This document shows, one piece after another, positions 1-6,045 of a DNA stretch of 6,076 bases. The DNA is from Moraxellaceae bacterium (lineage in GTDB: Bacteria; Pseudomonadota; Gammaproteobacteria; Pseudomonadales; Ketobacteraceae). Position 1 is the stretch's first letter; every line of letters starts with the position of its first letter. The notes under the pieces were generated by a model that was not told where the DNA came from, did no database searches, and saw only the letters and a list, made by a program, of their open reading frames with translations. The DNA lies in NCBI GenBank assembly GCA_002402125.1, contig NVVG01000294.1:1-6076 (forward strand), read 5' to 3'. Made by a program: the position numbers and the translations under genes.

Positions 1-43
1 TTATGATCTCTAAATTCAAAAAACACTGTTAAGGATCCAAACC

Positions 44-388
44 ATGGCTATTTTCAAACGATTAGATACTGCTTTAGACTCAGGGATATCTAAGGCCGTG
101 TTTGATCATCTTAGAAATTTTCTAATCTGTGCTTTTCTGCTCGCTATTGGAACAAATGAGTTTAGAGAACATACAAGTATCTTTTTTGGCTTCGTTCAAA
201 GTAAATATTCTGGCTTGGGTGTGATCGGAATTTCATGCCTTCTTATCGCCTTAAACCTTTATGATGGCATCAGAAAAATATCCAAAACAAAATACCATGT
301 CATTTTGACTATTGGCCTAATTACCCTGTATTTATTTTTATCTATTCGGGTAATCGAAATGGCATGGAATTTCAGAACCCCTTTCTAA
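44..388 (+). CDS. Small three-helix membrane protein of unknown function
   Basis: I do not recognise this 114-residue protein. It is predicted to be an inner-membrane protein with three hydrophobic segments, at about residues 25-37, 57-73 and 84-107, separated by short polar stretches. The N-terminus (MAIFKRLDTALDSG) is amphipathic and cytoplasm-like, and the basic loop at 77-83 (RKISKTK) suggests that side also faces the cytoplasm. There are no obvious catalytic motifs and only two cysteines (29 and 65), both inside hydrophobic segments. The start is well supported: AAGGA at 31-35 lies 8 nt before the ATG. The next gene is on the opposite strand and converges on it, so it is not in an operon to its right; what lies to its left is outside the window. 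The size and topology resemble small conserved 3-TM proteins of proteobacteria, but no family can be assigned by eye. Confidence 0.72.
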   Translation: MAIFKRLDTALDSGISKAVFDHLRNFLICAFLLAIGTNEFREHTSIFFGFVQSKYSGLGVIGISCLLIALNLYDGIRKISKTKYHVILTIGLITLYLFLSIRVIEMAWNFRTPF

Positions 389-402
389 GTTATTGTTAGA
401 AA
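382..402. terminator. Weak AT-rich hairpin between convergent genes
   Basis: TTTCTAA (382-388) pairs perfectly with TTAGAAA (396-402) around a 7-nt loop. The left arm overlaps the TAA stop of the 44-388 gene, and a short T run (417-421) follows some 14 nt later. The site fits the need for termination between two converging genes, but the stem has only one G-C pair and the T run is not adjacent, so it would be a poor intrinsic terminator. Confidence 0.25.
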
Positions 403-427
403 CACTTGGGATTTAGTTTTTCCTTTG

Positions 428-1204
428 TCATAAACGTTGAATACTTTTTTCTATAATATCTTCGCTTCGATAGCCTTCTTTCTTGTTACACCAACCAGCC
501 ATGATCGCCCATAAAAAGCCACCTAAATACTTCACAGGATCATGGGCATATTCATTGGCGTTTCTAAGTCGGTAAGTATGTTGCGTAAACCGCGTCAAAA
601 ACCGCAGCGCTTCATGATCCTTGATGTAGACATTATTCAGAGCATAGGTCACTTGTTGAATTAACAGATCAATTTCAACAAATAAATCTTCACGCATCAT
701 TGAGTCACTTTTCAAACCATTCAGTACTGCGTACCACCTTTCTTTATCTCTAAAATAATTACGAAAATTATTCATTTCTCGTAAATGATGCGCCAGATCT
801 TTATCTATGGTGTCGCTTTGTGATGACGCTCTCAAGCAGATTTCAGCTACGCGCTCTCTAAACTCGGTATATCTAGCATTTAAGTGCAGCTGGATTGTTT
901 CATGCCTTTGCTCTTCTTCGGTCTCCATCCTGCTGTGTGCTAGCGAATTCAAAAACAAACCTATTAATACAATCCCAGACAAGGCTTCCACCGCTGATAT
1001 TAGTCGAGCAGTTTCAGTAACCGGAGAAATATCACCATAACCCAGCGTTGTGATGGTAATGACACTGAAATAGATACTTTGAATAAACGTTAACGGCTCA
1101 GGCCAAAAAGTTGGATTAAGCCAATACAAGATGCCAAAGATAGGAATGAGCAGTAAATACACGCTGCCAATTTGCCGAGGTTGGTAAATGGGAAGCGGTT
1201 TCAT
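428..1204 (-). CDS. Two-transmembrane potassium channel (Ion_trans_2 type) with unassigned C-terminal domain
   Basis: This 258-residue protein is predicted to be a tetrameric K+ channel of the inner membrane. The pore unit occupies residues 1-90: a first helix at about 13-29, a pore helix at about 38-51, the selectivity filter TTLGYGD at 52-58, and a second helix at about 66-88. TLGYGD is the canonical K+ filter. There are no voltage-sensor helices, so it has KcsA/MthK-like pore topology. The remaining ~165 residues (92-258) are charged and probably mostly helical (for example 94-125 and 138-165). They contain no glycine-rich Rossmann motif, so this is not an RCK/TrkA-N domain; I cannot assign it. 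A hydrophobic patch (YLGGFLWAIMAGWC, 226-239) is too short and too C-terminal to call a membrane helix. The start ATG has no strong Shine-Dalgarno sequence. A possible leader ORF and hairpin lie just upstream. The gene is transcribed alone and converges with 44-388. The channel call is firm; gating signal and ion direction are unknown. Confidence 0.9.
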   Translation of the reverse strand: MKPLPIYQPRQIGSVYLLLIPIFGILYWLNPTFWPEPLTFIQSIYFSVITITTLGYGDISPVTETARLISAVEALSGIVLIGLFLNSLAHSRMETEEEQRHETIQLHLNARYTEFRERVAEICLRASSQSDTIDKDLAHHLREMNNFRNYFRDKERWYAVLNGLKSDSMMREDLFVEIDLLIQQVTYALNNVYIKDHEALRFLTRFTQHTYRLRNANEYAHDPVKYLGGFLWAIMAGWCNKKEGYRSEDIIEKSIQRL

Positions 1205-1220
1205 CTATATTTATGCCGGT

Positions 1221-1280
1221 CTATGGCTGATTCAACTGATCAATAAAATCAGCATTGATAATATTTCCCTGCACTTTCAT
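1221..1280 (-). other. Possible 19-codon leader ORF upstream of the channel gene
   Basis: The minus strand encodes MKVQGNIINADFIDQLNQP followed by TAG, ending 16 nt before the channel's ATG. An AAGG sits 7 nt upstream of its ATG, a better ribosome binding site than the channel gene itself has. The frame stays open for about 25 more codons upstream with no ATG, so this could also be the tail of a decayed gene. It is out of frame with the channel gene. It has no run of a single amino acid that would suggest an attenuation leader. A real peptide, a translational-coupling leader and chance are all possible. Confidence 0.2.
1226..1253 (-). promoter_or_regulatory. Inverted repeat in the presumed channel leader
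   Basis: GCTGATT (1226-1232) and AATCAGC (1247-1253) form a perfect 7-bp inverted repeat with a 14-nt spacer, which itself contains the palindrome TGATCA (1237-1242). It lies 21 nt upstream of the channel's start codon and inside the possible leader ORF. It could be an mRNA hairpin affecting translation or a DNA operator. The sequence matches no operator I can name. Confidence 0.25.
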
Positions 1281-1326
1281 CGTGTTGCCTTCCCTAGTTA
1301 ATGCGTTAAAAAATGGCTTCTTAAGG

Positions 1327-1355
1327 ACTGTAATCCTAATTTTATCAGTGTGCAA
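1327..1355 (-). promoter_or_regulatory. Weak sigma-70-like promoter candidate for the channel gene
   Basis: Read on the minus strand, TTGCAC (1350-1355) and TACAGT (1327-1332) are separated by exactly 17 nt. They match the -35 and -10 consensus at 3 of 6 and 4 of 6 positions. Transcription from here would start near 1320 and give a leader of roughly 115 nt containing the short ORF and the inverted repeat. In AT-rich DNA such matches are common, so this is tentative. Confidence 0.2.
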
Positions 1356-1645
1356 TCAGAAGATTTATAATCAAGCGATTCATCTAACTTTCTACATCAA
1401 AACATCATCATCAACCTTGCTCAGTTTTCCTGATTGTCTATTTATTCATCCATTGCAGTAAAACAATAATCAGTGCAAAAGCTAAGGTTAAGTCTTACAA
1501 TTAACCATATGCCCGATTTGTCTTTGCAAGAGGTTTAATCCGCCTTAAAAATAAAACTGGTGGCGGCTTTCTCTCTCCGATTTCATTACTCAAAGCATCA
1601 AACATCGGCACGGTCATTTAACTCAAGACTAGAGTTATTCTGCAT

Positions 1646-1651
1646 AGGAGG
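1646..1651 (+). promoter_or_regulatory. Strong Shine-Dalgarno site fixing the start of the thioredoxin-like gene
   Basis: AGGAGG lies 7 nt before the ATG at 1659, the best ribosome binding site in the window. It decides the start. The same frame is open back to a GTG at 1560, but those 33 codons have no ribosome binding site and would add a tail unrelated to the compact domain. Confidence 0.85.
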
Positions 1652-1658
1652 AAACGTC

Positions 1659-1883
1659 ATGAGAGTCCAACTATTAGTCACCAAAACCGACTTTAATCTA
1701 CCTAACCTAGAAAACGAATTACACAATCTAGACATTAATTACGAAGTTGAATTTGTAGAAGACCACCCTGAACTGGTTTCAGCACTGAATATTCGTCACT
1801 CCCCCAACATCATTGTTGATGGGAAGCTGGCTTTTCAACGCGTCCCGACGGAAGGTGAACTTAAGAACTATTTTAAAGATTAA
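1659..1883 (+). CDS. Small thioredoxin-fold-like protein lacking the redox cysteines
   Basis: This is a 74-residue, presumably cytoplasmic protein. The pattern fits the small thioredoxin-fold group (Thioredoxin_3/glutaredoxin-like): a first beta strand MRVQLLVT (1-8), a helix NLPNLENELHNL (13-24), a second strand YEVEFVED (28-35), a helix at 37-44, then the Ser-Pro of the cis-proline loop (HSPNIIVDG, 47-55) leading into the strand NIIVDGKLAFQ, and a final helix starting PTEGELKNYF (63-72). In that family the loop after strand 1 carries CxxC. Here the equivalent stretch is TKTDFNLPN, and the protein contains no cysteine anywhere. It therefore cannot do thiol-disulfide exchange, and a binding, scaffold or regulatory role is more likely. 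The start is fixed by AGGAGG at 1646-1651. It stands alone between the channel gene and the c-di-GMP gene, 186 nt from the latter. The fold assignment comes from pattern only, and the function is unknown. Confidence 0.75.
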   Translation: MRVQLLVTKTDFNLPNLENELHNLDINYEVEFVEDHPELVSALNIRHSPNIIVDGKLAFQRVPTEGELKNYFKD

Positions 1884-2059
1884 CTTAAACATGTCAGATG
1901 ACTTTTCTATCCATCCAAGTTGTTGAGTACTTGGCTATCATCCTAAATAGTTGATGAAATTGAAGTTCAAGTTATTTAGCACAGATCGAAATGATAATAG
2001 GTATGTTTATTATTGATAGCATTTGTTATGGTCTACCAGCTAGAGTTTGTTTATCAGAT

Positions 2060-2064
2060 GGAAG
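2060..2064 (+). promoter_or_regulatory. Ribosome binding site choosing the ATG at 2070
   Basis: GGAAG ends 5 nt before the ATG at 2070. The frame is open upstream to a TTG at 2013, with other ATGs at 2028 and 2058, but neither has a recognisable Shine-Dalgarno sequence. Only the 2070 start puts a classical signal peptide at the N-terminus. Confidence 0.6.
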
Positions 2065-2069
2065 TTGGC

Positions 2070-4898
2070 ATGCAAAACAAGTCTAAATTAGGTCCCGTTT
2101 TTATATTTATCCTGCTTCTATTGGGAAGTTGGAGTTCAACTGTTTACGCTGAGATGAAACGAGTTTTAGTCCTCAATTCATACTCTGAAGGCTACAATTG
2201 GACAGACGGGATCATGGATGGCATCCATTCTGTTATGGATGAACAGCAAGATGTTGAACTGTTCATCAATTACATGGATACAAAACGCGTTTCTGATAAC
2301 GACTATTATCTTCAACTTCTGAATCTCTATCAGCATAAATACCGTTTTCAAAAGATTGATGCCATCATCTCTACGGATAACAACGCGTTAAACTTCCTGT
2401 TGAAATATCGTGATGAATTATTCCCTGATGTGCCGGTATTTTTTAATGGTATTAACGACTATCAGCCATCAGATATCGAAGGTCATAAACTGATTACCGG
2501 TATTACCGAAACCTATGATGCTGCTGGCACGATTGATATGATGCTGGGGCTTCACCCCACGACCAAAGAAATCGTCGTAGTATCTGATGCCACGACCACT
2601 GCCAGTCTATTTAGAGGGCTGATAGAGCATGTCGCCCACTTATTCAGCGATCAGATAACCTTCACATATTTAACAAATTTAGGCAAAGATGAATTGAGTA
2701 CTTTCCTCAATAATCTGCCAAATGATGCTCTTGTTTTATGGACAGTCTATGCAAGAACGCCGGAAGGTGAATCGATATCTATTCGAGAAAGTGTTGGTCT
2801 GGTCAGTACCAGTAGCAACGTGCCTACTTATACCCTAGCTGATAGCGTCGGATTTGGTGTGGTCGGTGGCAAAATAACAAATCCTGCGTATCAAGGCGAA
2901 GTCGCTGCACAAATGGCATTGAAGTATCTCCATGGTGAACCTTTAGCCAATATGCCAGTGATCACTAATCCGCCATTGGAATATCGTTTCGATTTTAATG
3001 CCATGCAACGTTTTGGCATAGTTGAAAAAGATTTGCCGCTTAACAGTCAGATCATAAACAAACCATTTTCAACCTATGAAACATACAAATGGAAAATCTG
3101 GAGCATTATTGCGTCGATACTCGTTTTAGTCTCCATCATCATAATGCTTGTTTATTACATCAAAAAACGCAGCCTTGCTGAAGAAGCATTAACTCAAAGT
3201 GAACATAAATTCCGTATCATTTTTGAACAAGCTGCAGTCGGCGTTGCTCAGATAGATTCAAAAACCGGTGAGTTTGTGAAAATCAACAAAAAATATTGCG
3301 ATATTGTTGGTTATACCGAAGCAGAAATGCTGGCGCTCACTGTGCCGAAAATAACTCATCCTGATGACTTGCACCAGGACTTTAATAATATGGAACAGTT
3401 ATTCAATAGAGAAGTTACCGAATTCTCTATTGCGAAAAGGTATCTCCACAAAAATGGTACGATTGTATGGGTTAATTTAAATGTATCCCCTATGTGGGAC
3501 GATAGCGAAGAGCCTAGCTATTACGTGGGTGTAGTGGAAGACATAACGGATGCCCATAAACTTTCAGAGCAACTGTCCCATCAAGCGAGTCACGATGCAT
3601 TGACCGGACTGGTCAATCGTAGAGAATTTGAACTACGTGCAGAACACTTAATCTCCACCGTTAGAAAAGATCGCGACGAGCATGCTTTGTGCTTTATCGA
3701 TATTGACCAATTCAAAGTCGTTAACGATACCTGTGGTCATATCGCCGGCGATGAGATGCTGCGCCAGATTAGCAAACTACTACAGGACCTTGTTCGACAA
3801 CGTGACACCTTGGCTCGTCTAGGTGGTGATGAGTTTGGCGTTTTAATGAAACATTGCTCGCTAGAACAAGCACAACATTTAACAACGGTAATGCAAAAAA
3901 CAATTCAAGATTATCATTTTGTTTGGGAAGGTTACTCCTTCAATATTGAAGCAAGTATGGGGCTAGTACCGATAACTAAACTGACGCCTAATCTGACGGA
4001 AGTCTTAAAAAATGCTGATGCAGCGTGTTATGTAGCCAAGGACATGGGACGTAACCGTCTTCATGTATATCATCCTGATGATGCAGAACTCGCACAGCGT
4101 CAAGGTCAAATCCAGTGGATCTCACGACTTAATCAAGCGCTTGAAGAAGACAGGTTCTGTCTTTATGCTCAACCCATCGTGCCACTCGATGATAGTAACT
4201 CGATACATTATGAAATATTGATCCGAAAGGTTGATGAGAACGGGAAGATCATTCCACCGGGGGGATTTTTACCTGCTGCTGAGCGTTATAATTTAATCAC
4301 TCAGATTGACCGTTGGGTTATTACAAATACCTTCCGTTTATTGGCGGAAAACCCTGACTTTCTCGAGCAGATTCATTTCATCTCCATCAATCTCTCAGGC
4401 CAGTCATTGACTGAGCAAAATATGCTCGACTTTATCGTTACGCAATTTAATGAGACAGGTATTAGTGGAGACAAAATCTGTTTTGAAATCACCGAGACAG
4501 CGGCTATTTTAAATTTGAGTACCGCCACCACCTTTATATCCACACTCAAGAAATTAGGGTGTTGGTTTGCACTGGATGACTTTGGTAGTGGTCTATCTTC
4601 ATTTGCCTATTTAAAAAACCTGCCGGTCGATTATCTGAAAATTGACGGAATGTTTGTGAAAGACATTGTCGATGATCCCATTGATCATGCGATGGTAAAA
4701 TCGATTAACGAAATAGGACAGGTAATGGGAATGCAGACCATTGCCGAGTTTGTAGAAAACGATGAGATCAAGGGCATGTTACGTGAAATTGGTGTTAACT
4801 TTGCCCAAGGTTATGGGATTGGTAAACCGCAACCGTTTGAAGAGTTACTTAGCCGTTCACATAATGTGACCCCTATAAAGAAGATAAAGAGTCAGTAA
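2070..4898 (+). CDS. Periplasmic-sensing c-di-GMP enzyme: ABC-type substrate-binding, PAS, GGDEF and EAL domains
   Basis: This 942-residue inner-membrane protein is predicted to make and degrade cyclic di-GMP in response to a periplasmic ligand. Residues 1-27 are a signal peptide (MQNKSK, hydrophobic core, VYA before the cut). About 30-320 is an ABC_sub_bind-type periplasmic domain, opening with KRVLVLNSYSEGYNWTDG. A membrane helix follows at about 342-363, then a short helical linker, a PAS domain at about 378-496, GGDEF at about 506-666 and EAL at about 681-926. The cyclase half has HDALTGLVNRR, the metal-site stretch FIDIDQFKVVND, an intact GGDEF (585-589) and the inhibitory RxxD site (RQRD, 576-579) at the correct 5-residue spacing. 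The phosphodiesterase half has E715 of EILIR (the EAL position), N774, E806 of EITE, D836-D837 of DDFGSG, K857 of KID, AEFVE at 892-896 and Q913. Nothing essential is visibly missing from either half. It appears monocistronic. The ligand and net activity cannot be read from the sequence; related domains bind small solutes. Confidence 0.93.
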   Translation: MQNKSKLGPVFIFILLLLGSWSSTVYAEMKRVLVLNSYSEGYNWTDGIMDGIHSVMDEQQDVELFINYMDTKRVSDNDYYLQLLNLYQHKYRFQKIDAIISTDNNALNFLLKYRDELFPDVPVFFNGINDYQPSDIEGHKLITGITETYDAAGTIDMMLGLHPTTKEIVVVSDATTTASLFRGLIEHVAHLFSDQITFTYLTNLGKDELSTFLNNLPNDALVLWTVYARTPEGESISIRESVGLVSTSSNVPTYTLADSVGFGVVGGKITNPAYQGEVAAQMALKYLHGEPLANMPVITNPPLEYRFDFNAMQRFGIVEKDLPLNSQIINKPFSTYETYKWKIWSIIASILVLVSIIIMLVYYIKKRSLAEEALTQSEHKFRIIFEQAAVGVAQIDSKTGEFVKINKKYCDIVGYTEAEMLALTVPKITHPDDLHQDFNNMEQLFNREVTEFSIAKRYLHKNGTIVWVNLNVSPMWDDSEEPSYYVGVVEDITDAHKLSEQLSHQASHDALTGLVNRREFELRAEHLISTVRKDRDEHALCFIDIDQFKVVNDTCGHIAGDEMLRQISKLLQDLVRQRDTLARLGGDEFGVLMKHCSLEQAQHLTTVMQKTIQDYHFVWEGYSFNIEASMGLVPITKLTPNLTEVLKNADAACYVAKDMGRNRLHVYHPDDAELAQRQGQIQWISRLNQALEEDRFCLYAQPIVPLDDSNSIHYEILIRKVDENGKIIPPGGFLPAAERYNLITQIDRWVITNTFRLLAENPDFLEQIHFISINLSGQSLTEQNMLDFIVTQFNETGISGDKICFEITETAAILNLSTATTFISTLKKLGCWFALDDFGSGLSSFAYLKNLPVDYLKIDGMFVKDIVDDPIDHAMVKSINEIGQVMGMQTIAEFVENDEIKGMLREIGVNFAQGYGIGKPQPFEELLSRSHNVTPIKKIKSQ

Positions 4899-4959
4899 CG
4901 CAACATGTCAGAGCGCTTGATTGAAATTTATGAGATGAGATTGCTACTTCTAAATACTC

Positions 4960-4965
4960 TACAAT
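4960..4965 (+). promoter_or_regulatory. Candidate -10 element for yaeQ
   Basis: TACAAT matches the sigma-70 -10 consensus at 5 of 6 positions and lies 29 nt before the yaeQ start, which would give a leader of about 22 nt. No good -35 sits at 16-18 nt; TTGCTA (4941-4946) is only 13 nt away. The site makes a separate transcript for yaeQ and its partner plausible, but does not prove it. Confidence 0.3.
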
Positions 4966-4994
4966 AAAGCCCCCTCTTCAACCGACGCTTTGTT

Positions 4995-5522
4995 ATGGCT
5001 ATTAGTTCTACTATCAATAAAATCTCTCTTAATATGGCTGATATGGATCGGCACTATTATCAGAGTCACGAATTAAGGGTAGCCCAACATCCTTCTGAAA
5101 CAGATTTTCGTTTTATGATGCGTCTTGTTGCTTTCATGGTCAATGCCAGTGAGTCACTTAGCTTTACCAAAGGCATCGACAGTGATGATGAGCCTGATCT
5201 ATGGCAAAAATCGCTCACCGATGACATTGAGCTGTGGATTGATTTGGGACAGGTTGATGAAAAACGAATTCGTAAAGCCTGCGGCCGTGCTGAACAAGTG
5301 ATTATCTACACCTATCACGAACGTAAAGCTAAAGTGTGGTGGCAACAACAGCAAGAAAAATGTCAGCGCTTCACTAACCTTAGTGTTTATCACATTAATG
5401 GCGACGGTTTGGATGCTATGGTTAAACGTTCAATGCAGCTGCAATGTAATATTCAAGATGGCGACATCTATTTGAATGATGATGATTCGAACTTCACTAT
5501 TACCTTAGACAAGCTTAAATAA
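4995..5522 (+). CDS. yaeQ: YaeQ family protein
   Basis: At 175 residues it is close to the usual YaeQ length of about 180. It carries the family's characteristic blocks in order: ADMDRHYY (15-22), QHPSETDFRFMMRL (31-44), DDEPDLW (64-70), the stretch WIDLGQVDEKRIRKACGRA (81-99), YTYH (105-108) and KVWW (113-116). YaeQ proteins are soluble and cytoplasmic. A solved homologue from Xanthomonas has a variant of the PD-(D/E)XK nuclease fold, but no enzymatic activity or cellular role is firmly established, so nuclease function should not be assumed. The start matches the conserved N-terminus of the family even though no Shine-Dalgarno sequence is visible before it. Its stop overlaps the start of the following VOC gene by one base (TAATG), which points to translational coupling and a two-gene operon. 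A -10-like TACAAT lies just upstream. Confidence 0.93.
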   Translation: MAISSTINKISLNMADMDRHYYQSHELRVAQHPSETDFRFMMRLVAFMVNASESLSFTKGIDSDDEPDLWQKSLTDDIELWIDLGQVDEKRIRKACGRAEQVIIYTYHERKAKVWWQQQQEKCQRFTNLSVYHINGDGLDAMVKRSMQLQCNIQDGDIYLNDDDSNFTITLDKLK

Positions 5523-5929
5523 TGAAAGAAATTACCGGCATCAATCATATAGGCATACGGGTTGCTAACTTGGAAGCGGCTAGAGCATTTTATGAGCAAC
5601 TTGGGTTTGTATTTCTTGTTGGCCCTATTGGTCCTGAACCAGTCGCTGTGATGGAACATCCATCTGGCGTTAATATCAATTTTATTCTCAATGCCAATAC
5701 AACATCAGATGGCAATATATTAATGGATGTGCCTGAGAAATATCCTGGTTACACTCATATTGCCTTGGATGTAAACGATATTCAGTCAGCACAAGCAGCA
5801 ATCGAAAAAATGGACATACAGATTACAGAAGGTCCTATCACCTTACCCAACGGTGGCAAGATGTTCTTTATTCGCGATCAAGATAAAAATGTGATTGAAT
5901 TTCACCAAAATGGTCCTGCCAAAATCTAG
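5522..5929 (+). CDS. VOC superfamily (glyoxalase/dioxygenase-like) protein
   Basis: This 135-residue, single-module VOC protein is presumably cytoplasmic and dimeric. It shows the paired beta-alpha-beta-beta-beta halves of the superfamily: the first half opens with INHIGIRVANLEAARAFYEQLGF (about 7-29), the second with YTHIALDVNDIQSAQAAI (77-94), and it ends at KNVIEFHQ (122-129). Likely metal ligands are H9, H79 and E126. The fourth position, usually Glu, Gln or His on the third strand of the first half, appears to be N53 (in VNINFI), so it may not behave like classical glyoxalase I. Members of this superfamily include lactoylglutathione lyases, epimerases, extradiol dioxygenases and antibiotic-resistance proteins; the substrate here cannot be told. 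The ATG overlaps the yaeQ stop codon by one base and there is no separate strong ribosome binding site, so translation is probably coupled to yaeQ. A strong terminator lies about 115 nt downstream. Confidence 0.88.
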   Translation: MKEITGINHIGIRVANLEAARAFYEQLGFVFLVGPIGPEPVAVMEHPSGVNINFILNANTTSDGNILMDVPEKYPGYTHIALDVNDIQSAQAAIEKMDIQITEGPITLPNGGKMFFIRDQDKNVIEFHQNGPAKI

Positions 5930-6045
5930 CAGCATGGAACTCAAAACCATGAATTTTCAATGACAATATTTGCCAATAATTTTGAAGAAAGTTTTGGTTT
6001 TAAGCCTTAAATAACTTCTATCGTTTTCAGTCTTAATATAAACAA

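Larger units (their letters stand above)
1205..1658. other. Intergenic region with divergent control signals
   Basis: This gap of about 450 bases separates the leftward channel gene from the rightward thioredoxin-like gene, so it should hold promoters for both. The left part (1221-1355) contains a possible leader for the channel: a weak promoter-like pair, a 19-codon ORF and an inverted repeat, each listed separately. The middle (about 1360-1520) is AT-rich, and I see no conserved gene, RNA or repeat in it. The right end carries a weak promoter-like pair, TTGCAA (1524-1529) and TAAAAA (1546-1551) with a 16-nt spacer, then the strong ribosome binding site at 1646-1651. A 68-codon rightward frame at 1255-1461 has no ribosome binding site and an unconvincing composition, so I do not call it. 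Confidence 0.5.

Noticed and set aside
807..1040. 77-codon rightward open frame
   Set aside because: It lies entirely antisense to the confident channel gene, has no ribosome binding site and looks like no protein family.
1255..1461. 68-codon rightward open frame in the intergenic region
   Set aside because: There is no ribosome binding site before its start, the composition is what AT-rich noncoding DNA gives, and it overlaps the presumed channel promoter region.
1540..1566. CCGCC (1540-1544) and GGCGG (1562-1566) as a terminator or riboswitch stem
   Set aside because: It has only 5 bp with a 17-nt loop and no adjacent T run, and no gene ends just upstream.
1560..1658. 33-codon N-terminal extension of the thioredoxin-like gene
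   Set aside because: AGGAGG at 1646-1651 clearly sets the start at 1659; the extension is Ser/Phe/Arg-rich and unlike a signal peptide or domain.
1915..1934. CCAAGT/ACTTGG hairpin after the thioredoxin-like gene
   Set aside because: The stem is 6 bp with an 8-nt loop and no T run follows; too weak to call a terminator, though it may slow transcription.
2013..2069. 19-codon N-terminal extension of the c-di-GMP gene starting at TTG
   Set aside because: It would bury the signal peptide behind an acidic, non-signal stretch; the ATG at 2070 has a GGAAG 5 nt upstream and gives a normal signal peptide.
5199..5393. 64-codon leftward open frame
   Set aside because: It is antisense to yaeQ, whose conserved motifs run through this stretch.
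5468..5659. 63-codon leftward open frame
   Set aside because: It is antisense to the yaeQ-VOC junction, with no supporting signal.
5943..6001. Inverted repeats AAAACCA/TGGTTTT with an inner TTCAA/TTGAA after the VOC gene
   Set aside because: The arms are short, AT-rich and 45 nt apart with unequal bulges; expected by chance, and the real terminator is at 6046-6076.
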